Of a stretch of 64,000 bases of DNA, positions 1 through 12,100 are shown in pieces. The number at the start of each line of letters is the position of its first letter. Within the stretch, counting starts at the first letter, position 1. The stretch is from Castor canadensis (lineage: Eukaryota; Chordata; Mammalia; Rodentia; Castoridae), in the NCBI RefSeq assembly GCF_047511655.1, contig NC_133395.1, forward strand, positions 148,418,318 to 148,482,317, read 5' to 3'. The translations under genes were made by a program, and so were the position numbers. The notes below the pieces were generated by a model that did not search any database, was not told the origin of the DNA, and worked only from the letters and a program-made list of their open reading frames with translations.

Positions 1-544
1 ATTTATTATTTATTTTTGTATTTATTCTGCTGTGTTCTCTGGACCTGTGTTTGTGTCTGACAGTAATTTGGGGTGGTTCTAAGTCACTTCTTTCCCATTT
101 CTTTCTCTTCCCACCACACTGAAGTCACACCTTTGGTAGTTGTCAGTTCTTGGACTCTGTTCTCGCTCATCTTCTCAGTTTTGGAAGTGTCTGCTTGCAT
201 TTCCTTGGGTCTAGGTGACTAAGGAGTCCCTCAGAGCCTTCTCCACTTCTGTTCGGGGTTTTGATTCCTGGCACTTCTCTTCATCCTCTGCCTCCGTCGA
301 TCTGTTGTCTGTTAATAGCCACAGTGGTTTTAAATTTCCAATCTGACAATTCCAGATTCCCTGATATACCTGCTCTTGTTCCTGTGCTAGCTCCATCTCT
401 TCTAGCTCTGCCTTCTACATCTCAGCGTGTCCTGCTGTCTTTTGCTGAAGTGTAGCTGGGCAGAAGGACCTGCAGTAACTAGGCCTTTGGAGCTGTGGTG
501 AGGGTGTGGTGTGGGAAAGGAAAGGGTTCTGCAGTGGTGGGATT

Positions 545-665
545 AGCCAGGCCACAGCAGCACACACCTGTGGTCCCAGCGACTTGGTAGGCTGGGGGAT
601 TGCCTGAGCCCAGGAGTTTGAAACCAGCTTGAGCAACAAAATCAGACCCTGTCTCCAAAACAAAA
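545..665 (+). mobile_element. 7SL/B1-like SINE
   Basis: GGCCACAGCAGCACACACC, GAGCCCAGGAGTTTGAAACC, GACCCTGTCTCC: an Alu/B1-type monomer order. Confidence 0.65.
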
Positions 666-884
666 CATGAAACACAAAGCAAAACACAGTGCTCAGATAA
701 GGTCTCAGTCTCTTAGTGAGCCATGCCCTGGGCTGTATGGGCTCAGATTTTCCTCTCTTAGGTGGGACAGGACAGCTGAGGGACCTGGACTGGGAATTTC
801 CCTTCATTCAGGTTGGTTGGACTCTTAATTAAATCTCCATTGGTCAGGCTCTAGCAAAATCGTTTCTCTTGAGGGTAGGCCTTG

Positions 885-945
885 CTAGAACAACAACAAC
901 AAACAGAGTGGAGCCAGAACAACAACAACAACAAAACAGAGTGGA
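885..945. repeat. (AAC)n with a duplicated flank
   Basis: Two AAC runs, each followed by the same CAGAGTGGAGCCAG, indicating a short tandem duplication. Confidence 0.8.
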
Positions 946-1240
946 GCCAGGCACCAAGTGGCTTATGCCTGTAATTCTAGCTACTCAGGAGGCAGAAATT
1001 GGGAGGATGATGGTTTGAATCTTGCCAAGGTAAAAAGTTTGAGAGACCCCATCTCAACCAATAAACAGCTGGACATGGTGGCATGCATCTGTCATCCAGC
1101 TGTGTGGGAAGTATAAATTGGACAGCCTGGGCATAAATGGAAGACCTTGTTCAAAAATAACTAAAGCACAAGGGATGGTGGCATGGCTAAGTGGTACAAG
1201 GTCTGCCTAGCCCCAAGTTTAATTCAAACCCAGTGGAGAT
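940..1240 (+). mobile_element. Three-part composite SINE (two 7SL-like units plus a tRNA-like unit)
   Basis: Unit 1 is about 945-1070, unit 2 about 1071-1170 (GCTGGACATGGTGGCATGC), unit 3 about 1171-1240 (ATGGCTAAGTGGTACAAGG). The join AAAATAACTAAAGCACAAGG recurs in other copies. Confidence 0.72.
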
Positions 1241-3034
1241 TAAAAAAAAGAAGAGAGGCCATGGTTTCCCGGTGGGGTCCTGGCCTTGTGTGAAGAGGCC
1301 CTGGGATCAATTCTCCACACCACAAAAACCAAAACCAAAGCCCAGATATGCATTTCATACCGGCCACATTTCTTCTCCCTCTTCTGGAGGCACAAGCTTT
1401 TTCTTCCTTTTCCCTGTGAGGATCTAGCAGAGCTCCTGGAGGCAGGCTCACTGACATGTGGGGTCCCCTGGGGTCCCCTGAGTTTTTACCTACACACTTG
1501 TGCACACTGAGTTCTGGCATGCGTGTCAATGCCCACAGCTGAGCATGAGCAGGGTGCAGAGGTGGCCCTCACTGAGCAGGACCCAGGGAGGGGACTCAGG
1601 TGGCACAGATACAGGAGCAGGCCCGGGGGGCTTAGACTGAGCTGAGAGGAGTCCTGGGGCCCTTTCCAAATAGGTCTGTTCCACCTGGACCAGAGGTGGC
1701 CCTCTGGGCCAGCCACAGAGGAGCACTGAAAACAGGAGCTTTGCCTGGTTCCCAGAAACCCTGGTGATGTCCAGGGCTGAGGTCTGAGGCCAGAGCCCAG
1801 CATATTATCTTCCGGCCCCTCCCTCCCCTTTCTTCCTTGTTGTCCCTACCTTGGAATGGGAATGCATCTGCTCCCAGGCCTCCCCTGTGGCTGCCCTTTG
1901 ACCCCTCAGTCACTTGTGGCTCTGGCTTAGACCCTGTTGGCCCTCTTGTGTACACAGCTCTGTGTTGCCTCTTCATTCCCTGCCTCCCATCTAACCTCAA
2001 CATGGCAATTTAGCTCCCCATTGTCTGTGCCAACTCTCAGATCTCTGTCTGCCAGCAAGACCCCATGAGCTGCCCCACCTGGCTCTCTCCAGCTGGCTCA
2101 GACAGACCTTCTCCTTCCTGCTGACCCACTGTGTACCCTGTCCTCGATCGTGCACCTTGCCCTCTGTGGTGCACTCTGTTCTCTGTGGTGCACCTGCATC
2201 CTGTCCTGTGCAGTTCAGACAGACCCCCTTGGTTGGCCTCTCGTACTTCTTTCTTGTTTTAGTGCTGATTTCACCATGCTGTACTATAAGTCAGCATGTC
2301 CTTCTTTCCTCTGTGATTTCTAAACTGGGGAGACTGGGTGTCTTGTCTTAATATTGCTGCAATCCTGTAAGAATGTGAGATGGAAGGAGGACTCCAGGTA
2401 CTGTATGGGGGCCCCGCCAACACCACACTCCTGTTCTTGCTGTTACCACAAATCAGACACCCTTCTCCTCTCTTTGCTCATCCAAATCCTAACTCTTCTA
2501 AAGTGTGTTCAAAGCCAGCTTCTACAGGAAGCCTAGAAACCAGGCCCTCCCTGAACTTTCCTGGCCTTTCCTAGTCTTTAACACTTTCTGGGTGTGGAGA
2601 GATCCCCAGTGGACCAGATGTGTCCTCCAGGTTGGGCTCAGGCTCCCGTGCAGCCTGCAGGCTGGTGGAAGAGGACAGTGCTGGGGGTGGGGGAGAAATC
2701 CTGGGGCCTTATAGAAGACATTCTAAGCTGCACAGGGCCAGGCAAGGGAGTCAGCATCAGGTGTGGCCTCATCTAGCAACACTGGGGCTTCATCGTAGGG
2801 TCTGATGGTAGGAATGCAAGGGGAATGTAGGAGGAACCCAAGGAAGGGGTGGCTGCCAGTCTTCGAAGGAAGTCAGGGCCTCCAGAATTCTGAGGATGCG
2901 ACGGTGGTCAGACCATCTGTGGAGGGTGTTCTGAAGGTGGAGGTCAGGCTGGCCATGGGGGGCAGTGCGATAGTGGTCTGAATGATCAGGAGGCTGGTCC
3001 CATAGAATCAGGCTGCCCGATCCTGCTGAGGACC

Positions 3035-3165
3035 TCAGCAGGAGACGAGGAGGGGGTTGGTGAGTGCAGGACCCGCAGCTGCTGAGGGCTTTCTCTGAAG
3101 GAGCTCGCAGCCGGCCAAGGCTTGGTACAGGGCATCCAGGATGGCCAAGGGACCAGATCTGGCTT
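3035..3165 (-). CDS. EFCC1: EFCC1 coding exon 8 and stop
   Basis: Acceptor TTTCTCTCCAG, 131 nt, encodes [20 protein letters not shown] and ends [11 protein letters not shown] then TGA at 3037-3035. The C-terminal LTNPLLVSC is a signature of the family. Confidence 0.95.
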
Positions 3166-6100
3166 CTGGAGAGAAAGGGTAGCAGGAAGCAGCATTAGTC
3201 TGCTTCAGCCCCACAGGGCTCCCTTCCTCCTCCCTGGGGCTGCCACCACCATGCTGGTACCACTCCCAGCCCTGTCCAGCTATCTCCCTCTCCCTGGTGT
3301 CCCTCCTCCACTGAGGACTCTTTGAGAGGAGGCTTCTAGCACATGCTTCCTTCTCCTCCTGGATGTCAGGGACCATTCAGGTCCCCAGAAAGGGCCAGCA
3401 AGCAAAGGCTCACACCATTGTCTCCCCATCAGCCTGCAATGCCTCAGGCAGGGTGTGGCTGGCCCTGGTGAGATCTGGTGCCCTGACCTTTGTCCAAGCA
3501 GCAGGATCTGTGGCTTAGTGCTTCTGGGAAAGAACCCAGGCCTTAGGTGTGGCCAGCACCTGACCCTCTGTGCTCGTCTCTTCATCTGTGGAGTGGGGAC
3601 ATAACTCCCTCCTTACTTGGCAGCTAGAAGGATGTGGGGGGAACTGAGACACCTCCCCGGAATTTGGCCCACAGTAAGCCCAGTGAGCACGCCAGCCCTG
3701 AACAGTCCCCTTGCTGGATGTGACCATTGTGGCTTCTGTCTGTGTGTCTGCCTGGGGCTTCTGCATCTCTGCTCTTGGTAAACAGCTTTCTTCCCTTTCT
3801 GAAGTCTGCCCTAGACTTTACCCCTTGCAGTGTTCAGGCAGGAACAATGTCACCATTTTGCAGACAAGACACTCAGGGCAGTGCTGGAGTTTCCTGGTCA
3901 GGATTCCCCCAGCAGCTGTCTAGGCTCTGTGGGATGGGGCACTCTCCTACCCTGTGTGGGGTCCCTGCAAGTGTCCAGCGTGCACAGCAAGATCTTTCCC
4001 AGGGTTCTCTTTGATATGTTCTTCAAAAGAAATGGAGAGAGGGCTGGATCAGTGACTTCTGTGGAGCTCCCTGGGCTCAATAAAGTGACTGCATCATCCC
4101 TTCCTGACCTCCATCACCTCTTCCTGCTCCATCACCCCTTCCTCCCCTATCACCCCTTCCTCCTCCATCACCCCTTCCTGCTCCATCACCCCTTCCTCCC
4201 CCATCATCCCTTCCTCCCCCATCATCCCTTCCTCCCCCATCATCCCTTCCTGTCTCCCATCACCCCTTCCTGATCTCCATCACCTCTTCCTCTCCCATCA
4301 CCCCTTCCTCCCCCAGCACCCCTTCCTGCTCCATCACCCCTTTCTTCCCCATCACCCCTTCCTCTCCCATCACCCCTTCCTGATCCATCACCCCTTCCTG
4401 CCTTCCATCACCCCTTCCTGTCTCCCATCACCCCTTCCTCCCCATCACTCCTTCCTCCTCCATCACCCCTTCCTGCTCCATCATCCCTTCCTCCCCATCA
4501 CCTCTTCCTGCCCTCAGGCTGTGCACACTGGCATCTCAGAGACTTTTGGGGGGTGATGGAGCAGTGTGCAGGCTCTATCCCACCAAAGACCATGTATTTA
4601 AGGATTGCCTTGATGTGGGACATAAGCACTTGGGAAATAACCATGACTAAGAAGTGCTTTTATGCATCATTCATTTGAACCATTTTAACCAATAATAAAA
4701 AGCAATGTTAAAAAAAAAATAAAAGAGCCAGGCATGGTGGGGCACGTCTGTAATCCCAGCACTTGGAGATTGAGGCAGGATGGTTACATAGTGAGACACT
4801 GTCTCAAAAAACAAATAAAAAAATGAAAGAGAGAGAGAGAGAGAGAGAAATTTGCCCAAAGCCACCCAGTTGGAGGTGGCCCAGTATTTTGCTGGGCTGC
4901 ATGGCCCAGGCCTGTGCTGGGAATGCCGCACCTCAGGACCCATCTGCAGCTCTCTGCTTGCCCAGGTTGGGTGACACTGGGTGACGTCAGCTGCCCTGTG
5001 TCCCCAGCAGCCTGAGGCACAGCAAAGATCCTGCTCAGGATTTGGATCCTGTGTCCGCCTCATGCTGGCTGTACAGTCCTGGCTCAGTGGCCTTTTGTGC
5101 CTGTCGAGGTGGTGCCCAGTTTCTTCCTTCACTCTGCAGCACGGCAGATCATGGTGATGCATTACTGGAAATGGATCACCCATGATCCTAGGGGAATGGA
5201 CTTGGTTACGTTGCATTTCTTTGAAAAGCGCGGATGTGGTCTGCTACATTTCTCTTTAGTGATTTTGCTGCTGTAAGCAGCTTACAACTCATTTGTCCTC
5301 CTCTGACCTTTAGGTCACAGTAACCCCAGCATCCTAACACGACCTGGGAACTCCCTCTTTTCTGCTGGCCTCTCCGAGCCTCCATCAGTCAAATAGATGG
5401 CACCTGCAAGCCTCCTACCCCCAACTCCGGGGCTGCCTACCAAGTCTCGGAGCCTCTGCAGGAGCTGCAGCACGTCCACCACCTTCTCCTCCAGCAGCGA
5501 CAGCCGTACCCGCTCTGTCTCTACCATCTGCAGCTCCAGCCGCAGGTGCTCGCTCTCCACCACCTTCTGCTGCAGCTCTGCCTGCGGGAAGGCAGGAGGT
5601 GGGAGGGAAAGGGTCTCAGTGTAAGGACTAACGCTTTCACAGAGCTCATCTTCCTGGCCTACCCCAGCTTGCCCGGTAGCCAGGCAAGTAAACCATGCTC
5701 TATCTCAGGGTGGTGCTGAGGCCCAGAGAAGCTGAGTACCTGGCCCCAAATTGCACGGTGAGCAGGACTGATGTAGAGTATGGGTTTTTCTTTCCTATTC
5801 TAAGGGCTCTGTTCTCCCTCCTCTTCTCTAAGCCTTTGATTTGTTTCTGTGCGCTGGGGTTTGAACTCAGGGCTCTGGTTTGTTTTTTAATAAGTTTGGT
5901 TGATGGCAAGTAGTAGAAACCCACCTGGCTAGCTTAAACAGACAAAGAAGGTACGTAGGCTACTGAGCCTGTAAAACAGGCAGAATACACGCGTGTGCTA
6001 TACGTGTGCAGTGAGTGTGTACTGGTGGTGAAGAGCCACGAATCCACCAGAATGCCAGTGGAGCGTCCCATGGCCGTCTTCTTCTAATGCAGGCATGCAG

Positions 6101-9100
6101 CCGGCCTGCATCTGGTGAGCAGCCCTTGGCACAAAGACAGGAGAAGGAGGCAGCTGCCTTGGTGTGCTGTGGCTTTGGGCAGGAGGACACAGGTCCTGTG
6201 CCTTGGTCCCTCATAGTGAGGACTTGGCTCATTTTCAATACTGTAGTCTTGAAATTTACTCAGAAAAGAGGCAATGGCTGTGACTGACAGTTTACCTCCA
6301 GGTGGCCTCCAGCCCTGCACATCACTGATCAGCACCCTTTCCCAGCACAGGGGCTGTGGCTTTCCTGAAGGACATCTGGCCAGCAAGACCAAGGCCTCAG
6401 GGAAGGCTGAGCCATGGTGGTGAGAATATGGATGAAAACCCTGACATATGAGATCACCTGACACAAGAATGCTAGAGAATGTCTTTCCAGATGGTGGGGA
6501 CTGTGGCCTTTCACCACCAGTGCACACCCACTGCATATGTGTGTACTCATACTTATATTCTGCCTGTTTTATAGATAAATAAGCTGAGGTGCAGAAACAT
6601 CAAGTAACCTTCTCAAGGTCACACAGGCCTAGAGTCAGGACTGAGGGCAGTGCCATGCTGGTTAGCACTGGCTCCTGCTCTGGTGAGTTGAGTTTCATCT
6701 GAATTAAGTTCTGTTCAATAGCAATCCTGGGAAGCCACTGTTTAGGACTGAGCTCCTGGCCTGGGCCCCCACAGAGCAGGCTAAAGATCAGAATGGAGCC
6801 CCTCAGCCTAGAGCACATCACTAAGCTGAAACTTTCTGAGAAATCAGGAGAGGCCAGTTGCTCCCTCTGCCATAATCCTTACAAGAAGATGTGACAAAGT
6901 AAACCAGTTCTATTTCTATTATCCCATCTTCCTCTGTGCACCTCACAGGGACAGTGGCTTAGAAGTGAACAACTGCTCTCTGTGTCTGCTGTCTTCAGTC
7001 TTTTCTATCTACAAAACTAACATCCTTGGCTCAGCTCATTGGAACATACTGTTAGATGGAGTGAGGTGTTGCCTGATTCTAGAATCACAAACGAAGCTAA
7101 TTATAACCTTAAAACTAACTTGTTATGATTTTGTCCTTTGACAACTCTTAGATTTTTCAGGCTTATTATAGGGGAGGTGCCCCCCAACCCTGTGCACCAC
7201 CCCTCCCCCTGAAGGCAGAGGTTCCAGAATCACAGGTGGTACAGACTCTGTCTCATTGGAAGGCTTAGAAGCAGCCACACTGGCTCCCCATTAATGACAT
7301 TCAGCTTTTTCCCTTCCTTCCTTTCTTCCTTTTGAGACAGGGCTTTGCTATGTTGCCCAGGTTGCCCTTGAACTCCTGGGTTCAAGCCATCCTCCTGCCT
7401 CAGCCTCCGCAGTAGTTGGGACTACAGGCGTGTACCACAAGTGGCTGACATTCATCATTTCCTTTTGCAAACATCAACAAAGTGTCCAGTTCACCTCAGT
7501 ACTTAGGCCTGCTTTCTTCTGTCTGGTCTCTGATTTCACACTCTAACGGTGTCACCTAAACAGGACCCAGTGCTCTCTTTTTCCAGAGGATGGAGCAGAG
7601 TAGCTGCTGTGGTTTAATGGGCACACTGATGTGGCTGAGGGCACAGTTTCTGAGCAATGATTTCCTTCAAACCATTCCTTACCTATCTCATTGTGCTCCT
7701 TGACCGTAAAATGACTTTTTCCCTCCCTTCCTTCATTTTTTTCCCTTTTTTTTGGCAGTACTGGGGTTTGAACTCAGAGCCTTGCACTTGCTAGGTAGTG
7801 CTCTACCACTTGAGGCACTCTGCCAGCCCTGTTTTTGATGGATATTTTTGAGATAGGGTCTCACGAACTGTTTCCCTGGGCTGGCTTCAAACCATAATCC
7901 TCCTGATCTCTGCCTCCCGAGTAGCTAGGGTTACAGGAGTGAGTGGTTGGTGCCTGACCCACTTTTATTTTTTTGTGCTGGGGATGGAAGCCAGGCATCC
8001 TGTGCTAGGCAACACTACCACTGAGCCCCTGCCCTTGATCTTAAACGAGAGAGGGCATGTCAGCGCCCAGAACAGCTTATGTGCTGTGTGTGGAAGGTGG
8101 CATCATTTCTAAGTTATTATTTACAAAGCTAGAACAGCATCCAACCATACATCTTTAACAGCACATTTAGAATTTCAGAGATGTAAGTGTAAAATGATCC
8201 TATATCAAAACCAGTAGGCAAAAGTGCAGTGGGTCAGTGGAAGGACAGCTGTCAGTGGCATTGTTTAGCCACTAGGGACATGAAAAGTTGCTACAGGCCA
8301 GACAGACAAAATGACAAGTGCTAAGAGGTCTTATTGAAATTGGAGGTTACTGGGTATTCAGCAACCTCCTGCTGCTTCTTGCTACATCACTTCCTCTGAC
8401 TGTGGGCAGTCAATCACAGAACCTGCCTTCATACCACCAGTATTGCCTGAGGCTGAGACTCATTTTCCCCCTGGGGTTTCTCATTGGTCTGCAGAGACTA
8501 GAGACGTCAGTCTCCCCTTCCCTCACCCCTCTGAAGCCAGGGAAAGTGAGGCCAGAAACCAGAGAAATTCACAACAGACTGTAGGACTGTGTCAAAATCC
8601 CTCGAACCAGCTGTTCCTGAAGCTCGTGCCACCTTGTTCTCAGCCCCATGTTCTCATAAGTTCCTGCTTTGCATCTGAGCTAATCTGAGATGGGACCCTG
8701 TAACCTGCAACCCAGAGAGTTCCCATTGCATCTGAGTTAAAGGAAATCACATCTGAGTGCCAATGTGTGCATCTGTGAATGGGGTCCAGGACCTCAGGCC
8801 CTTCCAGCGTGACAGACTCCATCTTGGGGCTTTACTGACCTCCTCTCCAGGTGTGCCCAGGGCCTTCCTGCCACAACCTTGGGCCTGCCGCTGCTCTCCC
8901 AGCCTGGTGATGTGGGCCTCCAGTTCCCTCAGGGTGCAAGTGTGGTTGGCATTACCACAGTGGCTGGAGTAGGTCCTGGGTGTCTTGACCATCTGATCAT
9001 GGCACCTGCAGAGGAGAGCATCAGCACTGTCCCCACAGCGCTGCTGTTCTGGTGCTCCAGCCTTAGAGAACAGGCCTCATCGTCAGGCCTGTCTCCTAAA

Positions 9101-12100
9101 ATCAAAGCCAGGGTGCAGTACCCATCTGCCCAGCACCTTCTTGTGGCCCCCAGTCACACAGAGAAACTGCCAAAGACCTCACCCCTGACCTCTGTGACCC
9201 TCTTCCAACCCCTCTGCTCAGTCTATCCAAGTTACTGTGGCCTTCTCACTCTCCCTCTAACATGCCCCAGGGCCTTTGCACTTGCTGTTCTTGTTTCTGG
9301 AATGCTCTTTCCAGATCCTCTGCATTGCTTACTCCTGCATTTCCTTCAGGTCTCTTTTCAATAGCACCTTCTCAGAGGTGCTTCCAGCACCTTGTCCCCC
9401 CCCCTCCCGCCCTGGCTCTTTTTCACACCTGTCACACTCACTAGAGTAGAGGACCCAGGACAGCAGAGATATTGTCTTGTTTGTTCTTTTTGCAGAGCCT
9501 TAAATTTGCCATGCACTGGGTCACTGTATAATAAATGCTGCATTGAAGTAAATATAGCTGCAGTGGTTGGGAATGGCTGAGAGTGCCAGTGAGTCTGGGG
9601 CAGTGGCCAGGGAATGGCGGGGGGCTGTGACTGAGAGGTCTTGCCTTTAATCCTGACCTATGCTGTGGTTGGCTTGTCATTGCCCTGTGACAGACAGCCT
9701 CAGAGGGGCTGGCAGGGGGTCAGCCTGGGAGGGCTCAGCTTCAAGCTGCCACTGTGGAGGGGCCTGCAGAGTGCAGCCTTCCTGGGGCTTGGTCCTTCAC
9801 TTACTGGCTGCCACAGCCTGAGGGCCTCTGCTCCTCCTGCCATTCCTCCTCCTCTTCATCCTCCTCTTCAGAGGCGGCCTGGCCCTCCACAGAGCGGAAG
9901 AGCTGCTCGTCCACTGTTGGAGCGGGGACAGGGGACTCAGCGTGGGGACCAGCCAGCCTGCCCCAGGGGAAATGTGGATGGTAGTAGGGAGGAGCTCTGG
10001 GGGTCCTGAGTCCCAGGCTCCTGTGAGGTGAGGTCCCATGTGGGTGTAACCTCTCCATGTGACTGGCTCAGGACTCCCTGGGATTCCACACAGGGGTTTG
10101 GGGGAGACAGCCTTGTTTTCTCCTAGGACGCAGCCAGGCATGCCTGTGGCCTCATTAGGGAGCAGTTTCCATTTTGTGACAGAGGACCTGGGCCAAGGAA
10201 TGTGTCACCCTTGAGGAGCTGGGCTCTGCAGGGTGGGGGCACCAGGTCAGACAGCTTTTCAATTCTCCTATTTCGGAGGATGCAGAGGTAGGGGGTGTCC
10301 CACATGTGACTGTCTGTGGTTCCCAACATTGCTGGGTCTTTGTGGCTCCGGCCTTGCTGGGCACTAGAAACCCCAAGTCTGCTGTGGTCACCCTGTATTC
10401 TCTGTCATCGTCAGTCCCTGTCCCCAGGATTAGCCCTGATTCTCCTCAGTCATGCTGGCCCTTTGTACCTCAGCTAGGAGCTGTGAGTCCAGTGGCCAAT
10501 CACAGGTAGGCCAACCTGGCCATGGCCACAGAGTCAGGAAGAGCTGGGGACCCTTGGGAGCCAGTGAGACTTGGGCCAAGAAAAGACTCAGGCTTGCAGG
10601 GAGGAGGTTGTCCTCTTCCTGGGTGGAGAACCTCTGGGCTGCTGGGAGCGGGGCTGCCTCTGCCTGGGGACACTGGGTGGACTGAGACCAGATCAGTGCA
10701 GGGCAGCATGCCAAGCCCCACAGGTTGCCTGAAACCTACTTGGACTTGTCAGTTATGTGACCAAAAGTTCCTTTTTAACCTGAGTGGCGTTGGTCACTGA
10801 TCTGAAGTTTGTACACAAACAGTGCTGTTGTGATTGAAGTTTAAGACAAAACGGGTTATGAGCTCTCCTCAGTGCAGGGCATCTTGGTGGCCTGGTGTCT
10901 GTGTTTTAAGGCTCTCAGTGGATCCTGGCCACTTGGTGGGTTTGGGACCTCAGACTCAGGGAGCCCTGGTCCCAGACACCATTGCTCAGCCTGGCCTTTC
11001 CAACCATGGTGCCTAGGGCTCTTCTGCCTACTTAAGTGTCCCAGACAGAAGCACAACCAGGTAACTGTTTTGTGACCTTTTGGTGATGCATTTCCAATAG
11101 TGACAGTGCCCTTCTCAATCTGTATCCCCTGGTGTGTGTGCATGTGGTGCTTGCACCAGGGACAGGAGAGGGGTTCTGAGGACAGGTGTAGGGGATGGAG
11201 ACTCAGCCCTGCCTATGGTGGAGCAAGTGAGCCCTTTGAGATACTCCATCTGCACCAGGTTCTTAAGGTCCAGGTGCTTATGATGATGGCCTGGGAAGGG
11301 GCTCTCTTGGGGTTGGGAAGCCAGCTCAATGGCTGGGGAGCAGGGTTCTGTGTGCGGCCGGATGGTGGCATTAGTGCTGGTGGCGCCTGGAAGAAGGTTG
11401 GGGTGCAGCGGGGACCCACATGGGCCTGGCGCAGGATGAGCAGAGACAGACCTTCCTCTGGGGCTCGGCTCTCCAAGCTGCTGTCTGACTGCCAGGTGCC
11501 CTTTGGAGAGGCATCTGGGTCTCTGGTCCCATGGTCCTCAGGTTCGCCACTCTCATTTTCTAGCTCTGGGCTGGCTCGTGAGGATCTTGGGAGCTTAGGA
11601 CCTTCTGACCTGTGGGCAGGGGAGACAAGAGTGGGCCACTTTGCAAGTGAGAGGAGAAAATCAACAGGATGAAGGTTACGTGACCAAAAGGGACATGGAG
11701 GACTGAGAAAACTAACAAAGGAAGCCTCCTGATTAACTGCAAAAGTAAGAAACAGGATGACACATTCTGTGTTTGGTCTAAGAATGAGAGCATTGTATTT
11801 CAGTCATGAAACTTTTTAAAAGAGAATGAATGAAAATATTGCCTGTTTTTATTAGACAAATAGTACCATAAGCTCATTTTAAAGAATCTTAGTCTTATTT
11901 TTCATTCTTTTCAGTCCCCATTTTAAGTGGGTTCACTTTGGTGGATTTCCCAGGACCACATTTGATTGGACAAAGACCCTGGGCCTCAACTCTGGAGCTC
12001 AGGAGCTCCACAGGCCGCAACCACCTGTCAGAGGATCAGCAGTGGGTGACAATCAGGTGGGAAAGGCCAGAGGAACTGGCACAGGCAACTTGGGTGGGCA

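Larger units (their letters stand above)
1..3034. other. Downstream of EFCC1 (3'UTR and flank, repeats only)
   Basis: No further coding exon found. Holds a 7SL-like SINE, AAC repeats and a composite SINE. For a minus-strand transcript, ATTAAA occurs near 1219 (inside a SINE), and the first canonical AATAAA hexamers are at 2-25, so the EFCC1 polyadenylation site is unresolved. Confidence 0.6.
4021..5440 (-). other. EFCC1 intron 6
   Basis: Holds the 17-18 bp minisatellite and a B1-like SINE with a GA tail; the remainder is unremarkable. Confidence 0.7.
5582..8839 (-). other. EFCC1 intron 5
   Basis: SINE remnants (about 5850, 7333-7450, 7753-8035) and a MIR at 6545-6650. No additional exon seen. 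Confidence 0.65.

Noticed and set aside
1-3034. GP9, the neighbour of EFCC1 in human as I recall
   Set aside because: No leucine-rich-repeat glycoprotein coding sequence found here; if conserved, it lies beyond the left edge.
3830-4273. 147-codon open frame with [10 protein letters not shown] repeats
   Set aside because: It is a translation of the minisatellite, not a gene.
4098-4509. CRISPR-like array of short repeats
   Set aside because: Head-to-tail units with no spacers, in a mammalian intron: a minisatellite.
11100-11672. 190-codon plus-strand open frame
   Set aside because: Antisense to EFCC1 exon 3; composition-driven.
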